The translations under genes and the position numbers were made by a program. A DNA stretch of 64,000 nt from an uncultured Rhodocyclaceae bacterium (GTDB lineage Bacteria > Pseudomonadota > Gammaproteobacteria > Burkholderiales > Rhodocyclaceae). The notes below the pieces were generated by a model that saw only the letters and a program-made list of their open reading frames with translations, searched no databases and was not told the DNA's origin. The stretch lies in NCBI GenBank assembly GCA_907163075.1, contig CAJQTY010000001.1, forward strand, positions 2,046,001 to 2,110,000, written 5' to 3'. Numbering within the stretch: the stretch's first letter is position 1; every line of letters begins with the position of its first letter. Shown one piece after another: positions 1 through 10,350 of the stretch.

Positions 1-1156
1 CCTTCTCGGTCCATTTGACGCTGCCGTACTGCGGCTGCAGGTCGCCCATGAGCAACTTCAGGAAGGTCGATTTGCCGACCCCGTTCTCGCCGATCACCGC
101 CACCCGGTCGCCGGCGTTGAGCGTGAAATCGAGGTTGCTGAATATCTTGCGCTCGCTGCCGGGGTAGGCAAACGTCAGCTTTTCGACCTCTACCGCCTGG
201 CGGTGCAGCTTTTCCTTCTCGTCGTATTCGAAGCGAATCCACGGGTACTGGCGCGACGACGGTTTGACGTCTTCCGGACGCAGTTTCTCGATCAGCTTGA
301 CCCGTGACGTGGCCTGCTTGGCCTTGGACTTGTTGGCCGAAAAACGGCGCACGAAATCCTGCAGTTCCGAGATGCGTTCCTTGGCGCGCGCGTTGGCGTT
401 CTGCTGCTGCTGGCGGGCCTGCGACGAGGCTTCCATGAAGTCGTCGTAGTTGCCCGGATAGACGGTGATCCTGCCGTAGTCCAGATCGGCCATGTGCGTG
501 CACACCTGGTTCAGGAAGTGGCGGTCGTGGGAGATGATGATCATCGTGCTATTGCGCTCATTGAGCACATTTTCAAGCCAGCGGATGGTGGCGATGTCGA
601 GGTTGTTGGTCGGTTCGTCGAGCAGCAATATGTCGGGATTCGAAAACAGCGCCTGCGTCAGCAGCACGCGCAGCTTCCAGCCCGGCGCCACTTCGCTCAT
701 CGGGCCGAAGTGCTGTTCGGAGGGAATGCCGACGCCGAGCAGCAGCTCGCCGGCACGCGCTTCGGCGGTATATCCGCCATACTCGGCAAAATGGCTTTCC
801 AGCTCTGCGGCGTGCAGGTAATCCTCCTCGCTGGCTTCCGGATTGGCGTAGATCGCATCCTTCTCCTGCATGCAGGCCCACATCTGCTCGTGCCCCATCA
901 TCACCACGTCGATCACGCGCTGATCTTCGAAGGCGAACTGATCCTGGCGCAGGTAGGCCATGCGCTCGTGAGCGTCCTTCGAGACGTTGCCGGCGCTGGG
1001 CTCGAGTTCGCCATCAAGAATCTTCATGAAGGTCGACTTGCCGGAGCCATTGGCGCCGATCAGGCCATAGCGATAGCCCTCGCCGAACTTGACGGAAACG
1101 TTTTCAAAAAGGGGCTTGGCCCCGAACTGCATGGTGATGTTGGAGACGACGAGCAC
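1..1156 (-). CDS. ybiT: ABC-F family ATPase, YbiT-like (partial, 3' end off window)
   Basis: Soluble twin-ATPase of the ABC-F family, whose members act on the ribosome and are not transporters. About 385 N-terminal residues are visible and the 3' end lies beyond the left edge. The first nucleotide-binding domain has Walker [10 protein letters not shown] at residues 34-42 and a Walker B with [11 protein letters not shown] near residue 190. A charged linker follows, and a second Walker [10 protein letters not shown] lies near residue 355. I start it at GTG 1156 ([11 protein letters not shown]), with GAGG seven bases upstream. The opening residues resemble E. coli YbiT more than EttA or Uup. It is divergent from ahpC. 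The subfamily assignment is recognition from memory and slightly less sure than the ABC-F call. Confidence 0.88.
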   Translation of the reverse strand, partial: MLVVSNITMQFGAKPLFENVSVKFGEGYRYGLIGANGSGKSTFMKILDGELEPSAGNVSKDAHERMAYLRQDQFAFEDQRVIDVVMMGHEQMWACMQEKDAIYANPEASEEDYLHAAELESHFAEYGGYTAEARAGELLLGVGIPSEQHFGPMSEVAPGWKLRVLLTQALFSNPDILLLDEPTNNLDIATIRWLENVLNERNSTMIIISHDRHFLNQVCTHMADLDYGRITVYPGNYDDFMEASSQARQQQQNANARAKERISELQDFVRRFSANKSKAKQATSRVKLIEKLRPEDVKPSSRQYPWIRFEYDEKEKLHRQAVEVEKLTFAYPGSERKIFSNLDFTLNAGDRVAVIGENGVGKSTFLKLLMGDLQPQYGSVKWTEK

Positions 1157-1291
1157 TCAGGAACCTCGGCAAAGTCATTGATTTGAAAGGCCGCTATTGT
1201 ACCCGAGGAGGCCTTGCGCAAGGGTGTTGCACACGAACTTAAGGCCGGCGAAGAGAAAAGCAGTCGCGGCGATCGGACGTCGTCGCAATAA

Positions 1292-1337
1292 ATAGCTTTT
1301 GACTATTTATTGTATCGTTACAATCAATTTGTTAAAT
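1292..1337 (+). promoter_or_regulatory. Tandem OxyR-type operator and promoter of ahpC
   Basis: Two 15-base elements lie exactly seven bases apart: ATAGCTTTTGACTAT (1292-1306) and ATCGTTACAATCAAT (1314-1328). The OxyR tetramer consensus is ATAG-N-T-NNN-A-N-CTAT, spacer of seven, same again. The first element differs at one fixed position and the second at two. A plausible promoter overlaps: TTGTAT at 1310-1315 and TTAAAT at 1332-1337, spacing 16. The first element also sits in a perfect 9-base inverted repeat, AATAAATAG/CTATTTATT. The position ahead of a peroxidase gene fits OxyR activation. Binding itself is inferred. Confidence 0.72.
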
Positions 1338-1408
1338 AGGTGCCGCGCTCCTATCATTCCCCCGTCGCACCACTTTATCAACCCGTCACACCAAAAGGAG
1401 CAATCACC

Positions 1409-1975
1409 ATGCAATCGTTGATCAATACCGAAATCGTCCCGTTCAAGGCTACCGCCTACCACAATGGCAAGTTTGTTCCCGTCTCCGATGCCGACCTGCG
1501 CGGCAAGTGGTCCGTCGTCTTTTTCTACCCGGCCGATTTCACCTTCGTCTGCCCGACCGAACTGGGCGACCTCGCCGATGAATATGCCGACTACCAGAAG
1601 ATGGGCGTCGAGGTGTATTCGGTGTCGACCGACACCCACTTCACGCACAAGGCCTGGCATGACGCATCGGACACGATCAAGAAGATCCGCTACCCGATGA
1701 TCGGCGACCCGACCGGCACCATCACCCGCAATTTCGGCGTGATGATCGAAGAAGAAGGCCTGGCGCTGCGCGGCACCTTCGTCATCAATCCGGAAGGCGT
1801 GATCAAGGTTTGCGAGATTCACGACCTGGGTATCGGACGCGACGCCAAGGAACTGAAGCGCAAGATCCAGGCTGCCCAGTACGTCGCCTCGCATCCGGGT
1901 GAAGTGTGCCCGGCCAAGTGGACGCCGGGTGACGCGACGCTCGCTCCGTCGCTCGACCTGGTCGGAAAAATCTAG
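1409..1975 (+). CDS. ahpC: Alkyl hydroperoxide reductase subunit C (typical 2-Cys peroxiredoxin)
   Basis: Cytoplasmic peroxiredoxin of 188 residues that reduces H2O2 and organic peroxides and is re-reduced by AhpF. The peroxidatic Cys48 sits in FTFVCPTEL and the resolving Cys167 in GEVCPAKW. Length and both motifs match the E. coli-type AhpC. An open frame continues upstream to 1340, but ATG 1409 is preceded by AAAGGAG at 1394-1400 and gives the family's usual N-terminus (MQSLINTEI). It is followed by ahpF after 106 bases that fold into a long hairpin. Induction by peroxide is expected from the OxyR-type site at 1292-1328. Confidence 0.97.
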   Translation: MQSLINTEIVPFKATAYHNGKFVPVSDADLRGKWSVVFFYPADFTFVCPTELGDLADEYADYQKMGVEVYSVSTDTHFTHKAWHDASDTIKKIRYPMIGDPTGTITRNFGVMIEEEGLALRGTFVINPEGVIKVCEIHDLGIGRDAKELKRKIQAAQYVASHPGEVCPAKWTPGDATLAPSLDLVGKI

Positions 1976-1990
1976 GACGGCAAGGCCCGG

Positions 1991-2053
1991 CCACAACGCG
2001 TACAACACGCTCGACGACACCTGCTTGCGCGGTCTTCGTTGTACGCATTGTGG
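1991..2053 (+). other. Long imperfect inverted repeat between ahpC and ahpF
   Basis: CCACAACGCGTACAAC (1991-2006) pairs with GTTGTACGCATTGTGG (2038-2053) at 15 of 16 positions around a 31-base loop. It lies 15 bases after the ahpC stop and 28 bases before the ahpF start. There is no downstream T-run, so it does not look like an intrinsic terminator. A processing or stability hairpin that keeps ahpC mRNA above ahpF mRNA is the simplest reading, by analogy with other peroxiredoxin operons where AhpC is needed in excess. Confidence 0.6.
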
Positions 2054-2081
2054 TCAATTCGCAAGCTATTGGGAGAAAAAA

Positions 2082-3641
2082 ATGCTCGACGCCACCATCA
2101 AGACCCAGCTCAAGGCTTACCTTGAGCGACTTCAGCACCCCATCGAACTGGTCGCCACGCTCGACGATAGCGACAAGGCGCAGGAGGTGCGCGGCCTGCT
2201 CGACGACATCGCCTCGCTTTCCGACAAGGTGGGCGTGCGCAACGACGGCAGCGACAAGCGCAAGCCCTCGTTCGCCGTGACACGCCCCGGCGAGACGGCG
2301 CGCATCGGCTTTTCCGGCATTCCGATGGGTCATGAATTCACCTCGCTGGTGCTGGCCCTGCTGCAGACCGGCGGCCATCCGGCCAAGGTTGAAGCCGAGC
2401 TGATCGAGCAGATTCGCGCCATACCCGGCACCTTCCACTTCGAAACCTTCATCTCGCTGTCCTGCCACAACTGCCCGGACGTGGTCCAGGCGCTCAACCT
2501 GATGTCCGTGCTCAATCCCGGCATCAGCCACACGATGATCGACGGCGCGCTGTTCCAGGACGAAGTGAACGAACGAAAGATCATGGCCGTGCCAACCGTC
2601 TATCTGAATGGCGAGCCCTTCGGGCAGGGACGCATGACGCTCGAGGAGATCATCGCCAAGGTCGACAGCGGCGCCGTTGCGCGCGAAGCCGAGAAACTGG
2701 CGGCCAAGGCGGCCTTCGACGTGCTCGTCGTCGGCGGCGGCCCGGCCGGTGCGGCAGCGGCCATCTACGCAGCGCGCAAGGGCGTGCGCACCGGCGTCGT
2801 CGCCGAACGCTTCGGCGGGCAGGTGCTCGATACGCTGGCCATCGAGAACTTCATCTCGGTCAAGGCCACCGACGGCCCGAAGCTTTCCGCCGGGCTGGAA
2901 CAGCACGTGCGCGACTACGAAGTCGACATCATGAACCTGCAGCGCGCCGAGCAACTGGCAACCGGCGCGGACGGCCTGACCGAAGTCCGGCTGGCCAGCG
3001 GCGCGGTGCTCAAGAGCAAATCGGTGATCATTTCCACCGGCGCGCGCTGGCGTGAAATGAACGTGCCGGGCGAGAAGGAATATCGCGGTCGCGGCGTGGC
3101 CTATTGCCCGCATTGCGACGGCCCGCTGTTCAAGGGCAAGCGCGTCGCGGTGATCGGCGGCGGCAATTCGGGGGTCGAGGCGGCGATCGACCTCGCCGGC
3201 GTCGTCGCCCACGTGACCCTGATCGAGTTCGACAAGGCGCTGCGTGCCGATGCCGTGCTGCAAAAAAAGCTCTTCAGCCTGCCCAATGTAAAGGTCATCA
3301 CGCACGCACTGACGACAGAAGCGACGGGCGACGGTGAAAAGGTGAACGGCCTCGTCTACCAGGACAGGACGAGCAACGAAGTGCACACCCTTGAGCTCGA
3401 AGGCATCTTCGTGCAGATCGGCCTGCTGCCCAATACCGACTGGCTCAAGGGCACGATCGCCCTGTCGCCGCGCGGCGAAATCGAGGTCGACGCACGCGGC
3501 CAGACCTCGCAACCCGGCGTCTTTGCGGCCGGCGACTGTACGACGGTGCCGTTCAAGCAGATCATCATCGCCATGGGCGAAGGCGCCAAGGCCTCGCTCA
3601 GCGCCTTTGACCACCTGATCCGCAGTCCCGTGCCGGCATAA
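2082..3641 (+). CDS. ahpF: Alkyl hydroperoxide reductase subunit F (flavoprotein disulfide reductase)
   Basis: FAD- and NAD(P)H-dependent reductase of 519 residues that passes electrons to AhpC. The N-terminal double-thioredoxin-like region carries CHNC (Cys128, Cys131). The thioredoxin-reductase-like part has an FAD-binding GGGPAG near residue 218 and the redox pair CPHC (Cys342, Cys345), followed by an NAD-binding GGGNSG. A C-terminal FAAGDCT motif is typical of the family. Start is ATG 2082 after GGGAG at 2071-2075; the frame is open further upstream but without family similarity. A hairpin separates it from ahpC. Length matches E. coli AhpF. Confidence 0.97.
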   Translation: MLDATIKTQLKAYLERLQHPIELVATLDDSDKAQEVRGLLDDIASLSDKVGVRNDGSDKRKPSFAVTRPGETARIGFSGIPMGHEFTSLVLALLQTGGHPAKVEAELIEQIRAIPGTFHFETFISLSCHNCPDVVQALNLMSVLNPGISHTMIDGALFQDEVNERKIMAVPTVYLNGEPFGQGRMTLEEIIAKVDSGAVAREAEKLAAKAAFDVLVVGGGPAGAAAAIYAARKGVRTGVVAERFGGQVLDTLAIENFISVKATDGPKLSAGLEQHVRDYEVDIMNLQRAEQLATGADGLTEVRLASGAVLKSKSVIISTGARWREMNVPGEKEYRGRGVAYCPHCDGPLFKGKRVAVIGGGNSGVEAAIDLAGVVAHVTLIEFDKALRADAVLQKKLFSLPNVKVITHALTTEATGDGEKVNGLVYQDRTSNEVHTLELEGIFVQIGLLPNTDWLKGTIALSPRGEIEVDARGQTSQPGVFAAGDCTTVPFKQIIIAMGEGAKASLSAFDHLIRSPVPA

Positions 3642-3742
3642 GGGTCCGGCCAGACAACGCCGGGAAAGACTCATGCCGTGCAATCGCGGCTCAACCGGGC
3701 TGATGCTTTGGCATGAACCGTCGCGCCCGACCCGCCAACAAA

Positions 3743-3768
3743 AACGGCCTCCATTCTTGGAGGCCGTT
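3743..3768 (-). terminator. Rho-independent terminator of the 38-codon gene
   Basis: A perfect 11-base stem AACGGCCTCCA / TGGAGGCCGTT (3743-3753 and 3758-3768) has a 4-base loop. Read on the minus strand it is followed by GTTTTTGTTGG, the expected U-tract. On the plus strand the following bases are CTAGCT, so it is a poorer terminator for ahpF. It ends transcription of the small gene at 3800-3916 and may also insulate ahpCF. Confidence 0.85.
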
Positions 3769-3799
3769 CTAGCTAAAGTGGGCGCTGCCCACGAGTTGG

Positions 3800-3916
3800 T
3801 CATCTTCCATCGGGAATGTACTCTTCTTCAACCGGCTCGGAATCGCGCGAGCTGAAGTAGAGGTCCAGGACGAATGGCAGGGCGACAAGAGCAAAAGTTG
3901 CAATAGCGTAGATCAT
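3800..3916 (-). CDS. Unrecognised 38-residue membrane microprotein
   Basis: A short frame (ATG 3916, TGA 3800-3802) begins MIYAIATFALVALPFVLDLY and then turns hydrophilic and acidic, with PVEEEYIPDGR at the end. The first 20 or so residues are one membrane-spanning segment, so a small single-pass inner-membrane protein is likely. Support for a real gene: an AAGGAAA ribosome-binding site six to eight bases before the ATG, its own T-tailed terminator 32 bases after the stop (3743-3768), and a 279-base leader (3917-4195) separating it from kdpE. I do not recognise the family and assign no function. It lies downstream of kdpE on the same strand, so it could be read from kdp or from its own promoter in the leader. 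Confidence 0.62.
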   Translation of the reverse strand: MIYAIATFALVALPFVLDLYFSSRDSEPVEEEYIPDGR

Positions 3917-4195
3917 GATATTTCCTTTCGTGAATGACAGGTGCTGCCACCTGACGAACGAACGATATCAAGGACCGTTCTCGAGAGCTGTTGCGCCTTT
4001 GTCGCCCATTGATAGTCTCTTTGCCGGCTTTTTGTATCACGGCGTGACCCGTTTGCACAAAAACAACAGTGTGCGGGCGAAGCCGCCAACATGCTGCCGG
4101 GCAGGCGACGTCGAGTCACCATAAACGTGGCTGAACGGCCGGCGAATCGTTCTGGCTGGCGCTGACGGCGAAACAGGCGAAAAAACGGGCGCTGC

Positions 4196-4894
4196 TCAAA
4201 CGCCGAGGACAAAACGGTAGCCAATGCCGGCTTCCGTGATGACATGCCTGGGCATCGACGCATCGTCCTCGATCTTTTTGCGCAGGTTGGCCATATGCAC
4301 GCGGACGTAATGGGTGTCTTCGGCATGGCCCGGCCCCCAGACCACTTTCAGCAACTGGCGATGAGTGACCACCCGGTCGGGCTGCGCCGCCAGGTAGGTC
4401 AATAGCCGGTATTCGATGGGCGTCAGGTGCAGCGGTTCGCCCTTGCGCTCGACGACGCGACGGGTCAGGTCGATGCACACGTCGCCAAACCGGATCAGGG
4501 GTTCGTTCACCGCGGCCTGCTGCAGACGGCGCCTGAACTGGGCGCGAATACGGGCGAGCAGTTCGCCCGCGCCGAAAGGCTTGACCAGATAATCATCCGC
4601 TCCGGCATCGAGCGCGGCGATCTTGTCCGTTTCGTTGCTGCGCGCCGACAGGACGATGACCGGACAGGTCGACCACCCGCGCAGGTCGCGGATGAAATCG
4701 ACCCCATCACCGTCGGGCAAACCGAGATCGAGGATGACGAGTTCCGGTCGCCGCGTTCCGGCTTCGATCAATCCCCGCTTGATGCAGTCGGCCTCGAACA
4801 CCTCATGCCCTTCGCTCTCCAGCGCCAGGCGGACAAAGCGCCGGATGTCGGCCTCGTCCTCGACGATCAGTACCTTCGACCTGATTTCGCTCAT
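4196..4894 (-). CDS. kdpE: KDP operon response regulator KdpE
   Basis: OmpR/PhoB-class response regulator of 232 residues. The receiver domain has the acidic pocket ED (residues 12-13), the phospho-acceptor Asp56 in VILDLGLPDGDG, and K in LVKPF. A winged-helix DNA-binding domain fills residues 130-230, with the TPIEYRLL and YVRVHMANLRKKIE signatures. Phosphorylated by KdpD, it activates kdp transcription when potassium is low. Start is ATG 4894 (MSEIRSKVLIVEDE); the frame is open upstream but inside kdpD. It follows kdpD by 13 bases, so the two are co-transcribed at the end of the kdp operon. Confidence 0.96.
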   Translation of the reverse strand: MSEIRSKVLIVEDEADIRRFVRLALESEGHEVFEADCIKRGLIEAGTRRPELVILDLGLPDGDGVDFIRDLRGWSTCPVIVLSARSNETDKIAALDAGADDYLVKPFGAGELLARIRAQFRRRLQQAAVNEPLIRFGDVCIDLTRRVVERKGEPLHLTPIEYRLLTYLAAQPDRVVTHRQLLKVVWGPGHAEDTHYVRVHMANLRKKIEDDASMPRHVITEAGIGYRFVLGV

Positions 4895-4907
4895 TTTCCG
4901 CAAGCCT

Positions 4908-7625
4908 TCATTTGCCGTGCTCCACAAACGCCTCGACGATACCTGCTGTGCCACCGTCATCATTGGGCGGCTCGCCGCGCGGCAGCGTCAGGACGAAGCT
5001 GGCGCCACCGGTCGCTCGCGTTTCGCCGCGGATCGTTCCGCCATGCGCCTGCATTATGGCGCGACAGATGGTGAGACCCAAACCGACGCCCGGAGTCGCA
5101 CTTTCGCTTTTTCCGCGTACGAACTTCTCGAACATGGCGTCTTCACGGCCGCTCGGCAGACCGGGCCCCTCATCGTTGACCCTCACCACCACGCTATCTC
5201 CTTCGGCCCGGGCCTTGATTTCGATCGGGGTGTCGGGCGGTGTGTACTTGCCGGCGTTTTCCAGCAGGTTCACCAGCACGCGCTCGATCAGAACGGCATC
5301 GAAGTGCAACAGCGGCAGATCGGGCGCCAGGCGGACCGTCAGTGGGTGGCCCTCCAGTATCGAGGCGCAGGCGCCAAGCGCGCTGCCGACCACGTCCTCC
5401 AGGGGTTGCCACTGACGATTCAGTTGCACGGCGCCCGACTCCAGTCGCGCCATGTCCAGCAGATTGTTGACCAGGGCATTCATCCGCATCGCCGAACTTC
5501 GCATGGCCAGGACCAGTTCCTGCTGCTGCCCGGTTGGCGGCGGCTTTGTCAGCTGCAGCGCATCCGCCAGGCCGACAAGCGACGCCAGGGGATTGCGCAG
5601 GTCATGCGAAATCGCGGACAACAGCGAGTTGCGCAGCCGTTCCGACTCCATCTGCAGCGTGGTTTTTTGCGCCACGTCGATATAGTGGATGCGCTCGATG
5701 GAGATTGCCATCAGTGACGCACAGGTATCAAGCAGCCGGCGATGTTCCGGGCCGAGCAGCCCGGTTTCCTTCGGTTCGATGGCAATGACGCCGCGCAGGC
5801 GCATCGTGGCCTTCAGCGGCAGCACCAGGCACTTGCTGGCGGGAAGCGTGTCGGTACCCCGTCCGGCGGCTTCCCCGCGCTCGAAAGACCATTGCGCAAC
5901 GCCCAGATCAACCTCGGTGGTGGCACCCGGCAGCACGTTCAGATGATCGTGATCGTCGGCCACCAGCAGCGCCGACTTGACTCCGAATTCCATGGCAAGA
6001 AAGCGGGAGCCGATCTCGGCGACCTGCTCGACCATCAGCGCAGCCGAGAGGTCGCGCGACATGTCGTAGAGGCCGCTGACACGACGTTCGCGTTCGGTAA
6101 CCGCTTCAACCTGTATCTTCAAACCCGCCGTAAGCTGGCCGACAACTAGGGCCACGAAAAGCATTACGGCGAAGGTGAGGAGGTATTGGACGTCGGACAC
6201 CGCGAACGAGAAGCGCGGGGAAACAAAGAAGAAATCGAACAGGCAGACGCCAACGAAGGCGGCAAGAATGGCGGGGCCACGACCATGTAGAAGGGCAACA
6301 CCAACCACCGCGAGCAGGAACAGCATCACGATATTGCTCAGCTCGAGCACGCCGAGCAAGGGCGTCGCCAGCAATGCAATGGCGCCGCAGATGGCCAGGG
6401 CAGCGGCGTAGCCCTTCCAGTGCGTGGGAGTACGTGCGGCAGGCCGATCAGGGCTGGCGCGCTTTGCCGGAACATTTTTTTCGAGAGCGACCCGGAGGAT
6501 GTCCAGATCGCTTGCTTCTGCTTCAAGCTCGTCGCCAAGCGTGCGCTGTCCCGGCCAGCGCCAGCGTTGCTCCGGCCGTCCGATGACCAGGCGCGAGAGG
6601 TTATGCTCATGGGCATAACGCACCAGCGCCGGGGCGACAGCCGGAGACGACAGTTCAGTGCTCGTGGCGCCAAGCTCCTGCGCCAGTTTCAGCACCCGCA
6701 GCACACCCTGGCGCCGACGCTCGCTGGCTTCGCTTTTTTCAGGAGATTCAACATGAACCGCATGCCATGGCACATCAAGCTGCGCGGCCAGACGAGCACA
6801 CACACGCACAATTTTCTCGCCCTGCTCACCTGATCCGATGCAGGCCAGAAGCGATTCGCGGTTGGGCCACACCGGTGAAGTGGAACTGCGGCTCCTATAC
6901 GCCTGCATCTCGCCGTCCACGCGATCCGCTGTGCGACGCAGCGCCAGCTCGCGCAGCGCCAGCAGATTGCCCTTGCGGAAGAAGTTTTTCGCCGCACGAT
7001 CCGCCTGCTGCGGCAGGTAGACCTTGCCCTGGCGCAAGCGCTCGAGCAATTCGTCTGGCGGAAAATCAACGACTACGACTTCATCGGCCTCATCAAAAAT
7101 GCGATCCGGCACCGTCTCCCAGACACGGATTCCGGTAATGCCGCTGACAATGTCGTTCAGGCTTTCGAGGTGCTGGACGTTCATCGTTGACCAGACGTCG
7201 ACGCCTGCGTCCAGCAGCTCCTGAACATCCTGCCAGCGCTTCGGATGACGCGAGCCCGGGACGTTGGTGTGCGCCAACTCGTCGACCAGCACCCGCCCGT
7301 CGGGATTCCCGGCGCCGTACGCGAGCGCCGCGTCGAGGTCGAACTCCGACAATTTTTTGCCGCGGTGATCGATCTCCTTCATGTCCAGCCGCGGCAAACC
7401 GCGCGCCATGGCTTCGGTATCGCTACGCCCGTGCGTTTCGACGATGCCGATGGTCAAGGAAGCGCCTTGCGCCTGCGCGTCGCGCGCTGCGGACAGCATG
7501 GCGTAGGTCTTGCCAACGCCGGCCGAGGCGCCGAAGAATATCTTCAGCTTGCCGCGTCGCGCCCTGGCTTCCTCGGCGTTCAGGCGATCGAGCAGCTGGT
7601 CGGGATCGGCGCGTTCGTCCTTCAT
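4908..7625 (-). CDS. kdpD: Osmosensitive K+ channel histidine kinase KdpD
   Basis: Membrane sensor kinase of 905 residues, the usual KdpD size. Domain order: N-terminal KdpD domain with Walker A GASAGVGKT (about residues 32-40) and the HTNVPGSRHPKRWQDV signature; a universal-stress-protein-like domain around 250-370; four closely packed membrane segments around 400-500; a GAF-like region; then HisKA with His674 in SAISHDLRNP and an HATPase with NLLENAGKYTP and GVGLGLTI. It phosphorylates KdpE in response to low K+ and, in E. coli, is modulated by c-di-AMP or EIIA-Ntr depending on species. It starts nine bases after kdpC. Confidence 0.97.
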   Translation of the reverse strand: MKDERADPDQLLDRLNAEEARARRGKLKIFFGASAGVGKTYAMLSAARDAQAQGASLTIGIVETHGRSDTEAMARGLPRLDMKEIDHRGKKLSEFDLDAALAYGAGNPDGRVLVDELAHTNVPGSRHPKRWQDVQELLDAGVDVWSTMNVQHLESLNDIVSGITGIRVWETVPDRIFDEADEVVVVDFPPDELLERLRQGKVYLPQQADRAAKNFFRKGNLLALRELALRRTADRVDGEMQAYRSRSSTSPVWPNRESLLACIGSGEQGEKIVRVCARLAAQLDVPWHAVHVESPEKSEASERRRQGVLRVLKLAQELGATSTELSSPAVAPALVRYAHEHNLSRLVIGRPEQRWRWPGQRTLGDELEAEASDLDILRVALEKNVPAKRASPDRPAARTPTHWKGYAAALAICGAIALLATPLLGVLELSNIVMLFLLAVVGVALLHGRGPAILAAFVGVCLFDFFFVSPRFSFAVSDVQYLLTFAVMLFVALVVGQLTAGLKIQVEAVTERERRVSGLYDMSRDLSAALMVEQVAEIGSRFLAMEFGVKSALLVADDHDHLNVLPGATTEVDLGVAQWSFERGEAAGRGTDTLPASKCLVLPLKATMRLRGVIAIEPKETGLLGPEHRRLLDTCASLMAISIERIHYIDVAQKTTLQMESERLRNSLLSAISHDLRNPLASLVGLADALQLTKPPPTGQQQELVLAMRSSAMRMNALVNNLLDMARLESGAVQLNRQWQPLEDVVGSALGACASILEGHPLTVRLAPDLPLLHFDAVLIERVLVNLLENAGKYTPPDTPIEIKARAEGDSVVVRVNDEGPGLPSGREDAMFEKFVRGKSESATPGVGLGLTICRAIMQAHGGTIRGETRATGGASFVLTLPRGEPPNDDGGTAGIVEAFVEHGK

Positions 7626-7634
7626 CGCGGAACG

Positions 7635-8213
7635 TCACTGACGAGACGTGGCATCGAGCGCAAGATTAAGCTCCAGAACAATGACCCGAGGATCGCCAAA
7701 GATACTCCATTGCCGATCTTCGGTGTATTGGGCGACTAGTGCCTTGACTGTTCCGGGATCAAGCTGCCGCGCCCTGGCGACACGCTCGATCTGGTATTCG
7801 GCGGCGGCCGGGCTGATATGCGGATCGAGGCCGCTGGCCGAAGCGCTGACCAGATCGGCCGGTATCGGCTTGGCGTTGCCGGGATCGGCCGCCTTCAGGG
7901 TATCGATTCGCCCTTTGACCATATCGCTCAATGCCGGATTGAGCGGGCCAAGATTGGAGCCGCCGGACGCCGAGGCGTTGTAGGGCATGGTTGAGGTGGC
8001 CGATGGCCGGCCCCAGAAATATCCGGAACCGGTGAAGTTCTGCCCGATCAGGCGCGAACCCACCACCTTGCCGTCCCTGACGATGAGGCTCCCATTCGCC
8101 GCTTCGGGAAACGCAACCCTGGCGATGCCGGTGATGGCGAGCGGATAGATTACACCGGTGACTACGGTAAGCAGGGCGAAGAGGCTGAGCGCGGGTCGTA
8201 ACAAGGTTTTCAT
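7635..8213 (-). CDS. kdpC: K+-transporting ATPase subunit C (KdpC)
   Basis: Single-pass subunit of 192 residues in the KdpFABC pump; it contacts KdpA and increases ATP affinity. One N-terminal membrane segment is visible ([20 protein letters not shown], about residues 12-31). The periplasmic family signatures follow: [31 protein letters not shown] and [17 protein letters not shown]. Start is ATG 8213 with GGAG nine bases upstream. It lies 14 bases after the kdpB stop. The length matches family members. Confidence 0.97.
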   Translation of the reverse strand: MKTLLRPALSLFALLTVVTGVIYPLAITGIARVAFPEAANGSLIVRDGKVVGSRLIGQNFTGSGYFWGRPSATSTMPYNASASGGSNLGPLNPALSDMVKGRIDTLKAADPGNAKPIPADLVSASASGLDPHISPAAAEYQIERVARARQLDPGTVKALVAQYTEDRQWSIFGDPRVIVLELNLALDATSRQ

Positions 8214-8227
8214 GAGTATTCTCCGGT

Positions 8228-10333
8228 TTATGCCAGGCCAATGGCAGCAATGGCCGCATCGATCAGCTTGATGCCGATGAAGGGTACGATGACTCCGCCC
8301 AGTCCGTAGATCGCCAGATTCTGCCGCAGCAGCGTGGCGGCGCCGAGCGGGCGGTAGCGGACGCCCTTCAGGGCCAGCGGAATGAGGAAGACGATGATCA
8401 GGGCGTTGAAGATCACCGCCGAGAGGATCGCCGAGGACGGGCTGGCCAGCCCCATGACGTTAAGCGCGGCGAGTTGCGGATAGGTGGTGACGAAAGCCGC
8501 CGGGATGATGGCGAAATATTTGGCGATGTCGTTGGCGATGGAAAACGTCGTCAGCGAACCGCGCGTCATCAGCATCTGCTTGCCGGTTTCGACGACTTCG
8601 ATGAGCTTGGTCGGATTGGAGTCGAGGTCGACCATGTTGCCGGCTTCCTTGGCTGCCTGCGTGCCGGTGTTCATGGCCACGGCCACATCAGCCTGCGCCA
8701 GCGCCGGCGCGTCGTTGGTGCCGTCACCGGTCATCGCTACCAGACGGCCTTCGCCCTGGTACTTGCGAATCAGGACCAGCTTGTCTTCCGGCGTGGCTTC
8801 GGCGAGAAAGTCGTCGACGCCGGCTTCAGCGGCGATTGCCGCGGCCGTTATCCGGTTGTCGCCGGTGACCATGATGGTCTTGATGCCCATCTTGCGCAGC
8901 TCGGCGAAGCGTTCCTTCATGCCGCCCTTGACGATGTCCTTGAGTTCGATGACGCCCAGCGCGCGCGTTTGTCCGTTGATTGCGTCCGCGACCACCAGCG
9001 GCGTGCTGCCGCGGCGGGCTACTTCCTCGACCCGGTCGGAAACCGATTTGGGAAACTCGCCACCGAAGGCTTCGACATGTTTCTTGACAGCTTCCGCCGC
9101 GCCCTTGCGGATCTGGCGCCCTTCCGCCATATCGACGCCACTCATGCGCGTGTTGGCCGAGAAGTGCACGAAGTGCGCATCGAGGGCGTGAATATCGCGC
9201 TCGCGCAACTGGAAGCGCTGTTTGGCCAGGACGACGATGCTGCGGCCTTCCGGCGTTTCGTCGGCCAGCGATGCAAGTTGGGCGACATCGGCCAGCTCGG
9301 TTTCGCTGACGCCGTCGGCGGGCAGGAAGGCCGACGCCTGGCGGTTGCCAAGCGTGATGGTGCCGGTCTTGTCGAGCAGCAGCACGTCGACATCGCCCGC
9401 CGCTTCGACCGCGCGACCGGAGGTGGCAATCACGTTGGCCTGCATCATGCGGCTCATGCCGGCGACGCCGATGGCCGAGAGCAACCCGGCGATGGTCGTC
9501 GGAATCAGGCAAACGACGAGGGCGATCAGCACCGTGATGCTGACCGGCGCGCCGGCCTGCCCCGACTCCCTGGCCAGATCCGCGCCAAACAGCGAGAACG
9601 GCAACACGGTAACCGTAACCACCAGGAAGACGATGGTCAGCGCCACCAGCAGGATGGTCAGGGCGATTTCGTTGGGCGTCTTCTGACGCTTGGCGTTTTC
9701 CACCATGGCGATCATGCGGTCGACAAAGGTTTCGCCGGGATTGACCGTTACGCGTATCACGATCCAGTCGGACAGCACCCGCGTGCCGCCGGTCACCGAC
9801 GAGAAGTCGCCGCCCGATTCACGGATGACTGGCGCCGATTCGCCGGTGATGGCCGATTCATCGACCGAGGCCACGCCTTCGATGACCTCGCCATCGGCCG
9901 GAATGAGTTCGTGTGCCTCGACCAGGATCACGTCGCCCTTGCGCAACTCGTTGGCCTGGACCATCTCCCATTCAGCGCCGAAATGAGGCCCCAGCAGCTT
10001 CTTGGCCCAGCTTTCCCGTTTCAGGCCGCGCAGCGCGTTGGCCTGGGCTTTGCTGCGCCCTTCGGCGAGGGCTTCGGCGAAATTGGCGAAGAGGACGGTG
10101 AACCACAACCACAGTGCGATGGCGAGGACGAATCCAGGGCGTTCCACGATTCCGGCATCGCCCTGGCCGCCCAGGGCCTGGAACCAGAGGAAAGTGGTCA
10201 GGATACTGCCCACATAGACGACGAGCATCACCGGATTGCGCCATTGCACCGTCGGATTCAATTTCTTGAACGATTCGACGATGGCTGGACCAGCCAGAGC
10301 CGGGTCGAACAGCGTAAACATCTTGCGTGTCAT
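8228..10333 (-). CDS. kdpB: K+-transporting P-type ATPase subunit B (KdpB)
   Basis: Catalytic P-type ATPase subunit of 701 residues. The phosphorylated aspartate is Asp321 in LLLDKTGTI, the actuator loop TGES is at 163-166, and the hinge motif [11 protein letters not shown] is in the C-terminal third. Seven hydrophobic stretches fit the family topology. Serine in TGES corresponds to the residue whose phosphorylation inhibits KdpB in E. coli at high K+. Start is ATG 10333, with GGGAG seven bases upstream; a longer reading frame runs back into kdpA but has no family similarity. It starts 17 bases after the kdpA stop. Confidence 0.97.
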   Translation of the reverse strand: MTRKMFTLFDPALAGPAIVESFKKLNPTVQWRNPVMLVVYVGSILTTFLWFQALGGQGDAGIVERPGFVLAIALWLWFTVLFANFAEALAEGRSKAQANALRGLKRESWAKKLLGPHFGAEWEMVQANELRKGDVILVEAHELIPADGEVIEGVASVDESAITGESAPVIRESGGDFSSVTGGTRVLSDWIVIRVTVNPGETFVDRMIAMVENAKRQKTPNEIALTILLVALTIVFLVVTVTVLPFSLFGADLARESGQAGAPVSITVLIALVVCLIPTTIAGLLSAIGVAGMSRMMQANVIATSGRAVEAAGDVDVLLLDKTGTITLGNRQASAFLPADGVSETELADVAQLASLADETPEGRSIVVLAKQRFQLRERDIHALDAHFVHFSANTRMSGVDMAEGRQIRKGAAEAVKKHVEAFGGEFPKSVSDRVEEVARRGSTPLVVADAINGQTRALGVIELKDIVKGGMKERFAELRKMGIKTIMVTGDNRITAAAIAAEAGVDDFLAEATPEDKLVLIRKYQGEGRLVAMTGDGTNDAPALAQADVAVAMNTGTQAAKEAGNMVDLDSNPTKLIEVVETGKQMLMTRGSLTTFSIANDIAKYFAIIPAAFVTTYPQLAALNVMGLASPSSAILSAVIFNALIIVFLIPLALKGVRYRPLGAATLLRQNLAIYGLGGVIVPFIGIKLIDAAIAAIGLA

Positions 10334-10350
10334 TTTGTATCTCCCGTGGC

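Noticed and set aside
1803-3803. 666-codon open frame antisense to ahpF
   Set aside because: ahpF is certain on the opposite strand; the antisense frame is a GC-bias shadow with no family motif.
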